Shown: positions 31,262-42,715 of the stretch, in pieces
How the letters are laid out: every line of letters begins with the position of its first letter
Numbering within the stretch: the first letter of the stretch is position 1
Assembly (NCBI GenBank): GCA_016508695.1
Contig: VNKQ01000007.1
Coordinates: 1 to 64,000, forward strand
Direction of reading: 5' to 3'
DNA: 64,000 nucleotides
Source of the DNA: Hyphodiscus hymeniophilus
Lineage: Eukaryota > Ascomycota > Leotiomycetes > Helotiales > Hyphodiscaceae
Program-made: the position numbers and the translations under genes
Notes under the pieces: generated by a model
Databases searched by the model: none
Told to the model about the DNA's origin: nothing
Seen by the model: the letters and a program-made list of their open reading frames with translations, nothing else

Positions 31262-34200
31262 TCACTTCATTGCTCTTTTCTCAATAATCTCTAGTTCTTT
31301 CTTGATTTTCTGGAAAGGCCAGCTACTCCAAGAAGGCGGATATAAGAACGGTCTGAGATCGAAGCGATTGTCATCTGGCGAATAGTCATTGCAATGTAAA
31401 GATGGTGTAAGAGTCGTCATCTTGTGCCTACCATCTCATGTTAGTCGAGTAGTCGAGTTAGACGACGGGCCAAAGTAAAACGAACCTGTTGATCGCATAG
31501 AACTTGAAAAAGTTCATGACCTTCTCCCCGATCTTGGCAGGCTCAAAAGCTGGGCCGTCATCATTCGGTGCTCGGATTCGATCTTTGCTCCAATCATGCA
31601 TAAGTCGCTGAAACATTCCATAGGGACCCAGCTTGTTGTATTTTCGAAGCCGTCCAAAAGTCGTAAGTCTAAGGCACCATGATATTAGTTTCTGAGCGCC
31701 CAAGATTTGAAGCTACAGTCAGGGAATGAACCCATTATGGACTTACTCGTCGTAGGTCATGCCCATATCAGCCTCGTCACTTTGGACATAGTCATCAGAG
31801 ATAGGTTCGAGCTCGGCTGTGGGTACGGCAGTAAGAAATCCTCGAAGACAAGGGATGCCGAAGTTTGTCTCAGACCAGGCTATAAAGCGCTTGAGATCGC
31901 TTTTATCGATACTGCCAATTGGATTGATGTCTGCAGAGGAGCAGTCATATTTCCTATAAAATGAGTCAATTGTTCGGTTTGAAGGTCATTTGAGCGTCTC
32001 ATTCGGGTGAATCGTTGCCTGGGAGAATAAAAGATTGAGAACCACTTACGTGAGGTATCCGCGCAATGACTCCCCGACATTTGCGCTTCCTAGAACCAGC
32101 AAACCCCCAGCTTCCGGGCGCTGACGAGTGGTTGGCAGGATTTGCGCAAATTGATAAGCGGTGACCATTCTGATACGCGCCTGTACTAATAAGAGGAAAC
32201 CCAAAGTTAGTATTGCTTCTCTTGGAAAGTAGGTAAAGGAGTATGATATTCAAGAGACTGTATATCGAATTGAACAGAACTTCTTGCAGCTTGAAGGGCC
32301 CAAAAGGGGAAAAATTTTCTCGGAGAGCACCTACTATTTTGAAGCATCAGACTTTCTGCAGCAGTGCCAGGTGGCTTTTCGGTTTTGAATCTTGGCTCAA
32401 AATTCAAGGTGTTGACGACCAGATTGCGCTGCGCGTTATATATTTCATCAATGTCGAGGTTGACATGGTAAGAACCGATTGCATCAGCAAGTTCTCTGGC
32501 CCTCGATCTTGTCTCAGTCGAGCTTTGCTTGGACTAAAGGATTTCGGAGTTAGAATTGCCATTTTAGTGTAGTTCATGAGGAACAATTATGGTAAGAGAG
32601 GAATATATAATTGAAAACTTACCATCCCCATGTATACCGTATGTAAAATCTGATTGCAAAGCTCTTGGGGCGTCTTAGGGATCTCCTTCGTATATTTGGC
32701 GATGCGCTTCACGTCTGCGATGACTTGCTTGTTGCCTGCTTCGCATGCCCCAATGACCATTCTACACATAGAGAACACAATGGTAGCGGTGGCACAGCTG
32801 TCGATTCCACCTGACAAAGGTATGAGATATCCAGCTGTTCCCGATCGTCGAAGGTAGTCCCACAGATAGGCCCCTGTACAGAGAGCAATTTCCTCTTCAG
32901 GTGAGTGATATCGTGGTTGGACCGGGAGCGTTGGCCGAATAGCAGTATCCAGATCATCATCCTCGGAGCCTAGCTCAAAATCTGTCTGAATCCTGTGGTA
33001 TTTTACTTTCGACTTGGCGGCCTGTAGGCCTCGTGATATTGAAGAGCGGTAAGCTCGCACTTCTTCGAGATCAATTGTAGCGGTAACAACCTCGACGTCG
33101 TTCTAGAATTCAAGGAATCAGTGATTTGTAGATCAAGGCCGGTTTTGAAGGCAACGAGATGATGAGATGAGTTGACCTGGAGAGCATCAAAGTCCATCCA
33201 AAATGATCATTTTGACACTAGTCAGCCGAGCGAAATTCCTTACCAGACTAAATTGTGACCCTTGAGCTACAACTTCACCATTCACCATGATCATAGCACA
33301 TCCATCATAGTAGAGCCTATCTCCATCACATCCTTGTTGGTTGGAATAGAGGTAGACGCCTCCGTTCTTTTTGGTCGCCTCCTTGATGAGGTCTAATCGA
33401 ATGCCGAGCTTCCGTAGTGTGAAATGGGATCCGCTAGAATTGGTGATAATCTCAACACCATCTAAGCTCATATGGGTATGCGGTGCATCAGGAGTGAAAA
33501 GCTCTTCGCAAGTTTCGGCTCCAAAACAGGTCTCTGGGGTGGAAATGACAGCATCGCCAAATATCACGTGACTGCTCCCTTGGAGCTTCTGAATCATTCT
33601 GGGGAGGTGGTACTCTTCGTGCTCTTGAGGGCGGAGCCAGGGAGTAAAGTGGCGCATCTCGCGGTAATTTCCATCATTGGCCAGCCACAACTGAAGGTTC
33701 GACATGTTAGTGTAAATTTATCCAATTTATGGAACTCGTCGGAGTTGAAACATTTTTTCGAAAGTAGTTGCAGTCATTCATGGAGTGAACATCTCTCGAA
33801 CTACTCGAGAAAGGCATATACCAGGAGATTCAGTACTCACTTTCGGTCGAATAAGCAGTATCTTACCATTCAGGCAGATGATCCGGCAGTTGTATCGAAC
33901 GTTTCGATGCTGTACTGGCATACCGATATCAAGAAGGATGTCATAACATTCTCTATCCAGCAAGATCCTCTCCAGCATCTCCCAGCAGTTCAAGTAGAGG
34001 TCTTGCTCCAGGAAGTGGTCGAGACATCCATAGCCACATATTTCCAGTTCTGGGCCGACTCGCAGTTTGGCTCCAGCTGCCTTGGCTTGCTTGATACTCT
34101 CGATAATCCGCGCGGTATTCTCGATATAGTCAAGTGCCCACTGATTCTGCAAAGATGTGAGTACGGTGCTTTGGGTATTGTCTTAGTTGAGCTTTTGAGT

Positions 34201-34285
34201 CAACTCTCGAGATGTGATTCGAGAACGACAAGATCGGGGAGTTACGTACCAAAGAGCACGTGGCCACCGTCACGAGATGCGCCAT
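31262..34285 (-). CDS. QNS1: Glutamine-dependent NAD+ synthetase
   Basis: Nine exons: 34285-34250, 34146-33841, 33690-33244, 33102-32623, 32533-32335, 32185-32050, 31953-31747, 31668-31486 and 31427-31262. They total 719 residues (yeast Qns1 is 714), all phases consistent. The enzyme makes NAD+ from deamido-NAD+ with ATP, drawing ammonia from glutamine. The nitrilase-type glutaminase triad falls at Glu45 (RVGPELEICGYGC), Lys114 (LLIRPK) and Cys175 (FGAETCEELF), the same numbering as yeast. The synthetase half has the ATP-pyrophosphatase loop IPLSGGIDSCATA (about 357-369), and later NIQARIRMVTAYQFAQ and DINPIGSIDKSDLKRF. The first exon is only 12 codons (MAHLVTVATCSL), and an intron falls directly after Lys114. 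Cytosolic. Confidence 0.96.
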
Positions 34286-35448
34286 CTTGCTCAGTCGCAG
34301 ATTATTGTAGTAGCAGCCGTCCTCTCCTCGGTTAATGGCAAATAATATGCGACTCCGTACGCAAGGGTTTTGACTTGAAGACTGCACGGTGTGTGTTGAA
34401 GCAGAGAGACATTAGGGGCATTTCGATATGAAATTACCGGAATGACTAGCACTGCCCTGAGTCATGCCTAAGGCAGTTGAGTTCCAGCGCTCCACTTTCG
34501 AAGCACAGGCATGCCTTCGCTAAGGGGATAGTGCTTTCAGAGACTCAGATTAAGGATTTAGGCGATGGCTTTGATCGAATTGCAGCAGTAATATTTGATT
34601 GAAAATCGATTGAATGAAAATCAAGGTACAGGACTCTTCCCTACATGTCACCTAGACTTGAGACGCATTTAAATGTAACAAGGTTCTCGTACATTTCACA
34701 CTATCCTCCCCCAGTTTGGCAGGAAATAGCTTGGTCCCTCAGCATGTCAATAAGGAGGAACTGCAAAATGCCCTCATCTCCTATTGTGAATCGGTTTTTT
34801 CTTTGTTAAGTGGAACAGCTCTTGTGGCAATTACCATATAAGAAAGAGGTTAGTCTTGACTGGTTTTCCTTGCGATTAAGGGGAGGGAGCGGACCAAGCA
34901 AAGGCTTACTGACTTTGTAGCAATTTTCAGGACGAGTTATCCCTAAGGTACCCGAGAAAACCGCTCTTGATGCTTGTGAGAGATTGGACTCTGACGTCTT
35001 TGGGATCCAACACACATCGAACAGTAGATGAGACCAAATTGATCTTCTCTACCGTCTCGATTAAGTGTTACTTGAATCTCTCCACAAGGTATGGAGCGCT
35101 TGGGACACCCATAGGACCGCGGTATACCAAGCAGCAGGAAGACTTCGGCTATCAAGGATCCAAACCGCTTGACAATGTTTTCGCTACTTGCGGCAACACT
35201 TCTTGGAACAATTGCCTAAGAGAATAGTCAATGGCATGGATGAGGACGTATCACGTGGTGCAAAAGTGCACGGTCTCACGATCAACCCCGCAAACCAAGG
35301 TCTAGGTTTATCACCAATTCAAAGGGACTCTCGTTCCACACGTTCTGCAAAAGGCACTGCTTACATGGTGATTATGAACAATCTCCTTGAATCGCAAGTC
35401 ACGGATCTTGCGTCTCTCGCCTCCTCTCCCATCCTCCTCTCAGACAAC
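34286..35448. promoter_or_regulatory. Divergent region, QNS1 / Zn2Cys6 regulator
   Basis: About 1.16 kb separates two start codons pointing apart. It likely includes a long leader for the regulator, since its frame stays open upstream to 35188 without conserved sequence. A CACGTG lies at 35251-35256. No separate gene was recognised. Confidence 0.35.
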
Positions 35449-37863
35449 ATGAACGACAGACGACAATCATCGAGTGCGGAGAGTCCCGCGGACACTGGAA
35501 ATGGGAGCGGAAACAAGAGAAAGGGCGAGGATACGAATGGAACCTCCCATACAAGAGCAAAGAGAAATCGCTATATATCAATTGCGTGGTACGTGCTTGA
35601 CCTCCTTACGCGTCTAGCAAAATCAGGCCTGAAGCAAATCACTTGCGCGCATCTAAATGATGTTTACGTCTATGCGATCTTCACTGACATGTTCCCTAGT
35701 AACGAGTGCAAGCGTCGAAAGATTAAGTGTAACGGAAACAACCCGTGCCAACGATGTGGAAACCAAAATCTCGAATGCCAGTATGCGCCAAATTGCTGTA
35801 CGAACAGCTTCCAGGAGTCCGATGAATTCCGGCAAATGATTACGCATATTGCATCCCTGCAAGAACAAGTCGACAATCTCTATGCCAGCCTTAACGCCTT
35901 GCGGAATGGCGATGGCATGTTCACATCGAATTCGGAACGATCAATGTCGGTATCGCAGCCCCCAGCCAACCACCCGATTTCACCCATGAGTAGATATCGA
36001 CCGCAACCCATACACTCTTCCTTCCGTGGGCCGAGCAGCTCGGCTTTTAGTCTCAATGTTGCGAAGAATACGTTGCAGAACATGGGTTATCAGGGGCTTG
36101 GTGTGGACGAGGGAATGAATTCTCAGGATCCGACGCCAGCTGGATCCCCTCCCGGAATACAACCGCCGCCGCTTGTCAATCTCAACGGAAATCCATGCAG
36201 AGATCCCATCTGGACCTTCAGTAAGGAAGAGATGGTTAGGCTCTGCAGAGTGTATGAAGAGGAGGTGGGGATTATGTATCCGGTACTGAACATTGAGCAA
36301 CTGATCGTACATGGCACCAACCTATATCGATTCATTGACGCCGCGTTACGAACTGGTCTTGCTAATACAACCAGACCAGGACAGGGCGTGAGTGATGAAC
36401 AGTCGTGCATCCTGAAGCTGGTTCTGGCTTGTGCCACGCTTGTGGAAGGTAGTGGCCAGAGTGAGATTGCATACAGGTTATTCGAGAGTGTTAGAGAGGC
36501 AGCAGATAGGACACTGCATAGCGAGGTTATCGAGCTGAAGAGCTTGCCATTTCTTGTTCTTGTTGTAAGTCCTTCAAATAACACTTATTATTCGGACACT
36601 TATTCGCTCATAGGCAAATTATCATTTCCACTGCGACGAAGAAGCTTTGGCCTGGCGCATAATAGGTCAAGTTGCTCGCATGTGTATAGAGCTTGGACTG
36701 CATCGGCGAGACTCTTTATTCAAAGTTGTGTCTGACCCTCAGGAGCGAGCCGACGTCATCAAGCTTTTTTGGTCAATATATGTCCTGGACAGGAGATGGA
36801 GTTTTGGAACTGGCATGCCTTTTGCCATACAAGATGCAGATATTGACCCAACCCTACCAGAGCCTGTAAGTTTCATTGTGAGGCTAGATTATTTATCCCT
36901 AACAACAAACAGCAGTTGAGCATCCCCTATCTCAATGTGATGATTTCGTATTCTCGTATTGGCTCTAAAGTCTGGCGATCAATATCCTCCTTCGCTCCAG
37001 CTTCAACTCCATCTTTGAACATCGAAGAGATCGGCTACCTCGACTACCAGATTCTTCAATGGCGAAAGTCTATCCCAGATGAACTCCAGCTCCCTTTAGC
37101 ATCTTCTCCTCAGACGGACTCGCGGACCATCCACCGTCTGCAGGTCCTCCTCTACCTTCGCGCCAATCAAATGCGAATCCACATCTATCGTCCAGTCCTC
37201 CATACTGCATCTTCCATTCAGGAAAACCTCAACTATGCTAATAACGTTGTTGAGCTTGCAAAAGACACCATCCGATCTTTGACGCACCTGAATCAGACAA
37301 CAGATATTTACCGAGCACAGCAAGTCTGCTTCAATTACTTTTTGATTTCAGCCCTCGCCGTCATCTTCCTCGCCTCCTGTCATGCGCCAGTGCACTTCAG
37401 CGCCCTCTGCAGATCAGAATTTTACATGGCACTCGATTTGGTCAAAGGATTCAGCAATAAGTCGTTCGTTAGCAAAAGGTTATGGCGGACAATCAAAGGT
37501 CTCAAGGAAGTTGGCCCCAAGCTTGGACTCTCTGAGGACTCGAACAATATTGGTCCAGAAGATCCGCATTCTTCGGCCGCGTTGGTAATGGCTGGGCTGG
37601 CAGGGCATGAGATCTCTGGGTTAGAAGGCGTTTTCGGTCAGGATGGGAATGTGAATGGTTTGAATGGAGGCAGTGGAAAAAGTCCGATGGATGGGTTTCA
37701 AATGAGCAATGAGATGACAAATCTGTTTGAGGCTGCTCTAGGAAGCGTGGGCATGAATGGGAACGGGTATGTGCCACTTCAGGATGGTGACTTGTCTGGG
37801 GTAGGAAGCAACGTTTTTGGAGGCGACGAGGAGCTTTACAGGCAGATGAGAGATTTGTTCTAG
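35449..37863 (+). CDS. Zn(II)2Cys6 transcription factor with Fungal_trans domain
   Basis: Four exons (35449-35588, 35700-36564, 36614-36865, 36916-37863; introns 111, 49 and 50 nt) give 734 residues. The DNA-binding cluster spans the first splice: ISIAC joined to NECKRRKIKCNGNNPCQRCG, then LECQY, giving the six cysteines that hold two zincs. A coiled-coil-like helix (HIASLQEQVDNLYASLNALR) follows, the usual dimer element. The Fungal_trans regulatory domain covers about 280-560, with VARMCIELGLHRRDSLF, FWSIYVLDRRWSFGTGMPFA and IHIYRPVLH. The tail is glycine/asparagine-rich. It is a nuclear regulator with unknown targets. The start is the ATG of MNDRRQSSSAESP, where family-like sequence begins. 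Confidence 0.9.
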
Positions 37864-38483
37864 ACATTCATGCATTGGTGGGGAAAATATTTGTTCGTAA
37901 CTAGGCGCTGGAGCATCATTTGATAGTTTTTGATGGACATCATAAACTTTGTACCAATTCCACAATACGAACAAACTGATCACAAAACAAAGATCCTTCA
38001 GAGTTGACTTGTGCAGGAGACAACTTGGCTGACATAAAAATCGGTTACTAAAAATTGAAATGCAATCAATCATATGGTTTTTGATTGCTATCGATCTCTG
38101 ACATTCGAACTGTTCTCCAAGCCCTAGCTTGGGGTATTCAAACTACTTTACTTCCACCCTTCCATCGTAGGGTTACTGTAGAGTGACGGCCCAGAGCCGA
38201 GAGCGGCTGAGCTCGGCTTCTAGCGTGCGATCGCCCAAAGCGACTCTCCTCAAGAAGGAGTCAAGTATTCCTTCCACAAGAAAGGTGTATTCGAAGCTAC
38301 TGTGAAAGGTATCGATCTTTAATCGGTAGGAGACATCGCTCATTTCAACAGATTATTCAAGTTGAGTAACGAATTTTCGAGTTCTTTGCTGGTCGCTTCC
38401 GGCCCCACCTACGCTCACTATTGGTAGACGGAGTGGGTCACACGTTTATTAATTCACATAAGGATTTCAAAATCAAAATATGC
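37864..38483. other. Spacer, no supported gene
   Basis: About 620 bp between the regulator and the tRNA. It includes 3' untranslated sequence of the regulator; nothing else was recognised. Confidence 0.35.
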
Positions 38484-38582
38484 GGCACTTTGGCGGAGTG
38501 GTTAACGCGATGCCCTGCTATCGACCTATTCGAAGTTCAGGCATTTCCTTCGGGAGCGTGTGTTCGAATCACACAGGTGTCG
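38484..38582 (+). tRNA. tRNA-Ser(GCU) with an 18 nt intron
   Basis: A full cloverleaf can be drawn. The acceptor stem pairs 38484-38490 with 38575-38581, followed by discriminator G (typical for serine). The D-arm with A box TGGCGGAGTGG follows. The anticodon stem ATGCC/GGCAT (38510-38514 with 38540-38544) flanks anticodon GCT at 38517-38519. An intron at 38521-38538 sits at the standard site one base 3' of the anticodon. There is a long variable arm (TCCTTCGGGA), as expected for serine, and the T-arm GTGTG-TTCGAAT-CACAC with the B box. It decodes AGC/AGU codons. Confidence 0.9.
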
Positions 38583-38593
38583 GATGCGTGTAC

Positions 38594-38612
38594 TTTTTTT
38601 TTTTTTTTTTTT
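38594..38612 (+). terminator. RNA polymerase III terminator, run of 19 T
   Basis: A run of 19 thymines begins 11 bases after the tRNA end. Pol III stops at four or more T, so this is a strong terminator; its length is unusual and may also be a mononucleotide microsatellite. Confidence 0.8.
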
Positions 38613-39418
38613 GGGTATTTGGTCATGAAGTTGTTTTGGTCCATTACACCAGCTTCCACCGCTTTCGCGTAAAATTGAAGAAAGTGGAAGCTCGGAGCCA
38701 CTAGCAATGTATCAATATGCCATGGTGTTTTCCTCTGGTAATATCGAGGTCTAAATGGTTCCAATACTCCAATTGATGTCTTGCTTTTCCTACTTTCATA
38801 TATGCAAACTCGTAACATAGGCGAATTCCCGTACGCGATTAGGTTTACTAACCAAATAGGGAGTGCCCACCCAATATATGTACAGCCCATAGCCAGTCTG
38901 ATGGCATTTTGTGGCAAATGCGTCTTTTTTAATGTTGGAAGGGCGTTCACCTAAATGACAGTAGCTCCATATTTACCTCAGTCCACGGCATACAACTTAC
39001 ATCTATTTACCTCGTTACTGAGGACAGCACAGACTTCAATAACAATATGAGGCCTGAGCACTCATACATGATACTGGACAGCAATGGCATTAGTTCTTTT
39101 TCAATTAGTCTTCTGCATTACGGCGATCTCCCTTTATTGACTTTCGAATGGAATGATTCTGACATTCATTTCACCAACATCCACTACCTAGGTATGCTGC
39201 ACGCTCTTATCACAAACGTCATTGACCCGCCAGTGGTACGAAATGCGATATGTAAGAGATGTTCCACGATATAATGGGCTCGGAGATGATAGCAAAGAGA
39301 TAACAAAGAACGACGGCTGTATAATAGAGCAAGTGCAACCTGCTTTCATTCTCCCATCCTGCGCTCTTTCTCTCTTCTCCCATACTGCCTACTTGTGTAC
39401 CAATAAGAGTGGGCAACA
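38613..39418. other. Spacer, no supported gene
   Basis: About 800 bp between the tRNA and the DUF1868 gene stop. A 137-codon minus frame at 38537-38950 overlaps the tRNA and is rejected. Confidence 0.35.
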
Positions 39419-40228
39419 CTAGAGGCTCAATACTGGCTCGTATGCGAACATGTTCTCAAACCTGCAAAACTCGGGCCGACCCAGCTCAAAATCCTTCGGC
39501 ATGTCCTGAAAGTGATCCATCAACAGACTCATCATATCATTCTTCTCGTCATCTGTGAGCCACCTCAAACTGTACGCCACGCTCAGATGAAAGATGTATC
39601 GGGCATGATCCGGACGTCGGTATTTCAGAAGGTCAGAAAGCCTGTCCCGTAGACCTCGCAACTGGTCATTATCCTTCTCAGAGGGCTCAATGTGTAGGCT
39701 AATGCCTGATTCGAGAGGTTTGAAATCGACGATGGAGACGCGATACGGCACATCGTTCGCAAGATCAAAAGAGTGTAGCTTTGCCGCGAAGTGGGCAGTG
39801 CAGGCCTCTACGGAGTCGTCTGGCGACATGTCGCTGGGCCAGTAACCAGGGTTGCGACGCGAGTCTGTAACGCCCTCAAAGACGGTCATGTGATAGCTTG
39901 ACGGCGGCAGCAGTGCGAAAGCATCTGCGAGTGCGCTCTCTTTGATCTTGTCATGGAGAGAGAGGAGCGAGGAATAGAGCTTTGTGCCGTTTTGTCCGTC
40001 CAGGGGGAGTGGTGATATGAAAGTGTTGCCCGGAAAGGGTTGTACGTTGCCCTCGGGATCAAACTTGTGAGGCACGCCTGATGGATATTTCTTCCTTGGT
40101 TTTGTATCCAAGGCAGGGAGAGGCAGGTTGGTATGAACCAGACCACCGCCTAAGAGTACCATAATTATCAACACGATGATAGTTCTGGTCGATAAACCCA
40201 TCACAAGTGGTGAGTTTTGTGCTAGCAA
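39419..40228 (-). CDS. DUF1868 (2H phosphoesterase-like) protein with N-terminal anchor
   Basis: A single exon codes 269 residues. An N-terminal hydrophobic segment, IIVLIIMVLLGGGLV (about 17-31), predicts a signal anchor into the secretory pathway. The body matches DUF1868, a branch of the 2H phosphoesterase superfamily. The two conserved histidine motifs are SSYHMTVFEGVTDSRR (about 111-126) and YIFHLSVAYSLRW (about 219-231), each with H-x-T/S geometry. 2H enzymes cleave 2',3'-cyclic phosphates or similar esters; the substrate here is unknown. GNTFISPLPLDGQNGTKLY precedes the first motif. The start may be the ATG at 40201 (MGLSTRTI), which leaves the anchor intact. Confidence 0.8.
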   Translation of the reverse strand: MLAQNSPLVMGLSTRTIIVLIIMVLLGGGLVHTNLPLPALDTKPRKKYPSGVPHKFDPEGNVQPFPGNTFISPLPLDGQNGTKLYSSLLSLHDKIKESALADAFALLPPSSYHMTVFEGVTDSRRNPGYWPSDMSPDDSVEACTAHFAAKLHSFDLANDVPYRVSIVDFKPLESGISLHIEPSEKDNDQLRGLRDRLSDLLKYRRPDHARYIFHLSVAYSLRWLTDDEKNDMMSLLMDHFQDMPKDFELGRPEFCRFENMFAYEPVLSL

Positions 40229-40933
40229 AACGTTTATGGAGGATATAAGGTCGGCATATGCATGTGTTTTGATGTCTCCAGCTGCGGCAAGGCTCTTGAG
40301 TTAAAGACTTTCCTGGCATGCCGAGTAGAACGTAAGCCAATAGTGAAACCACGTGGTCGCTGTTGCGTGGTGGCTGTTGTAATAGGAGACTGCAGCGTTG
40401 CAGCACAGCAGTGGCATTGCCAAGCGACATGGCGTCCAGACAATACTCGCATATTCTGGAGACCATACAGTGACAGGCCATTGAATCCCAGCCTGTTGTC
40501 TGCGGCAACTCTAGCAGAGGAATTGGTCGATGTCCGCTTTGTGTCAGTTTTCCGAATGACTGAACCATCTAGACGATCTTATACACTGTCACTGATCGCG
40601 TTCACGTCTCGATTCCAAGCTCTACTTTACCGCACATAGTAAAGTCGACCTCACGTCTGCTCTTGTTACTTCACAGCCTCGTTCTCTATGCCAATATTCG
40701 TCCATTGCTAAGACTTCCCCGGTGAGAATCTCAGCGTGACTTGCCAAATCTAAATCTTACTTACAATTGTTTTCGATTTGTTAAAAACACCACAGACTAG
40801 CTGATTGTCGCCATCATGCAGTCGGTAATGGTTAGGTTTCAGCGCAGTGGTTGGAGGCTTTCCACTCACCCATTCATTTAGCGCCGAAGTTCTCTGAAAT
40901 TTCATGTCAAATAGACATTTATGTCTGTTCAGA
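40229..40933. other. Spacer, no supported gene
   Basis: About 700 bp upstream of the DUF1868 gene and downstream of fumarylacetoacetase. Short frames only; a palindromic ACCACGTGGT is at 40348-40357. Confidence 0.35.
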
Positions 40934-42285
40934 CTATGAAGTGAACACAACCGCACTCTCAATAGTCCCCACGCACTCTCCAAATCCAACCAAAGCACCC
41001 TCCTCACCGCCACATACTCCTCGGATTGTCACCGTATCACCATCTTTTAAGAACTTCCTGACATCCATGCCCGCTAGCATAATCTCCCTTTTCCCGGCCT
41101 GGTTCATCTCGAGCATACTGCCCAGATCAGTCTCACCTTTCCCACTAATCGTACCCGAACCCAGTAAATCACCCGTCTGCATGGCACATCCGCCAACAGA
41201 ATGATGCGCAATCATCTGTGGGAAACTCCAGAGCAGATTCGCGCCACTGGTCCGTGAGATTGTCGTTGTAGCGCCATCCGGCGTTGTGAGATCAACTTCT
41301 AGCTTGATATCGTAGACACTATCCTCCCTATCCTCCTTCAAATATGGCAGTATAGAAGTTTCGTTCTTGAGCTTAGGAGCTCGGAATCCGTCGAGAGCAT
41401 CTGGCAATACAACCCAAGCACTAATGGACGTTCCAAAATTCTTCGCGTTAAATGGACCCAGTGGTACATATTCCCATGTCTGTATATCCCTCGCAGACCA
41501 ATCGTTCATCAACACAAATCCGAAAATACTCTCGTGTGCTTTCTTTATGGGTACAGGTTCGCCGAGGGGGTTTGAGGAGCAAAGAAAGCAGCCCAATTCG
41601 AGTTCGATGTCAAGACGGCGACAGGGCTCGAAGGAGGGGACTTTCGGGTCGGCGGTGGGGTCGAGAAGAGTTTGGCCGTTAGGTCGGCGAATTCTTGTTC
41701 CTGATACTACCACAGTAGATGCCCGGCCATGGTAGCCCACAGGGAGGTGGGTGTAGTTTGCTTGGAGAGCGTTGGCTGGTCCCTGAAAGGTTAGTTTTAT
41801 TTCAGAACACTGAGATGTAGGCATACTCTGAACATTGTGCCGACATTGAAAGCATGGTTTATGCCAGCAAAGAAGTCGGTGTAGTCTCCAATCTGCATTG
41901 GCAGATGTGTTTTTGTCTCATGTTTTGGGAGTAAAGCCGCCTTTTGCAGAGCAGTGTTGTCTTTCAGTATCTGCGGATGCGATGTGGCTTCCGAAAAGAC
42001 GTCTTGCAGGTATTTCCTGACTTCTCTGTGTATTGGCTGACCAAGTGCTGCAAATGCGTTCAAGGTGGGCTGAGAGAAGACTTCGAGGGATTCCTTGAGC
42101 GAAGGGAGACCCGAGAAGCCATTCTCTGTTGCAAAAGCTTTCAGATCAAGAACGTGGTCCCCTATTGCCACGGCGGGTCTTTTCTCAGCTTGCGAGTGTT
42201 TGCTGGTTATAATTCCAAAGGGGATGTTTGCAAGAGAGAAATGGCTGTTTGCAGGAATCGAGAGCCAGGATCCAGGAGGTGCCAT
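40934..42285 (-). CDS. fahA: Fumarylacetoacetase
   Basis: Exons 42285-41827 and 41782-40934 (44 nt intron, GTATGC donor) give 435 residues, the usual length. The enzyme splits fumarylacetoacetate into fumarate and acetoacetate, the last step of tyrosine and homogentisate breakdown. Family blocks are IPFGIITSK (about 21-29), the active-site region MQIGDYTDFFAGINHAFNVG (Asp and His, about 130-149), LPVGYHGRASTVVVSG, the metal site RRLDIELELGCFL with VLMNDWSARDIQTWEYVPLG, and MQTGDLLGSGTISG. The start at MAPPGSW fits the family. An upstream in-frame ATG at 42366 would add a basic, mitochondrial-leader-like stretch. It is divergent from a CYP504-type P450, which could feed the same pathway. Confidence 0.95.
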
Positions 42286-42715
42286 AGTAAGGGTTTTAAA
42301 GCCGCGGATGTAAAAGGGTTCGTTATTTTGAATCTGTACCAGTTGAGATCGAATACTTCTTAGCATTGAGCAATTGAAAGTATATAATGTTGCGAAGATG
42401 TCGTTTATCAAACATCCGGCATAACATAAACACTTAGTGGGGTATGATGGAGATTGTGCGCGGAAGCCTTTCCGCCTCGGAATCAGCCCGCGCGGGGCAG
42501 AGAATGACATCCGGGGCACTGTAAGAGGGATGTTACCACCAATGAGAATGAAAGAATTGGAATCACGTTCGACGACTTGAGGAGGTTCGAAAGGGTTAGT
42601 GTCACGGCTGACCGGAAATAGCTTCGATCAAGAGTGCGGAGACATCATATCTGTTATTGCTACAACTATATATATATGAGGGAACTTCTCCATCACCACT
42701 CTCCGCGATCTACTC
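42286..42715. promoter_or_regulatory. Divergent promoter, fumarylacetoacetase / CYP504-type P450
   Basis: 430 bp separates the two starts. A TATA-like (TA)n run at 42667-42677 lies about 40-50 bp upstream of the P450 ATG, a plausible core promoter. Shared control of the two genes is inferred from pathway logic, not from a recognised operator. Confidence 0.5.

Noticed and set aside
33472..34335. 287-codon plus-strand frame
   Set aside because: It runs opposite QNS1 exons and introns whose joined product matches catalytic positions of Qns1.
38537..38950. 137-codon minus-strand frame
   Set aside because: It reads through the tRNA-Ser and its T run as polylysine; not a protein.
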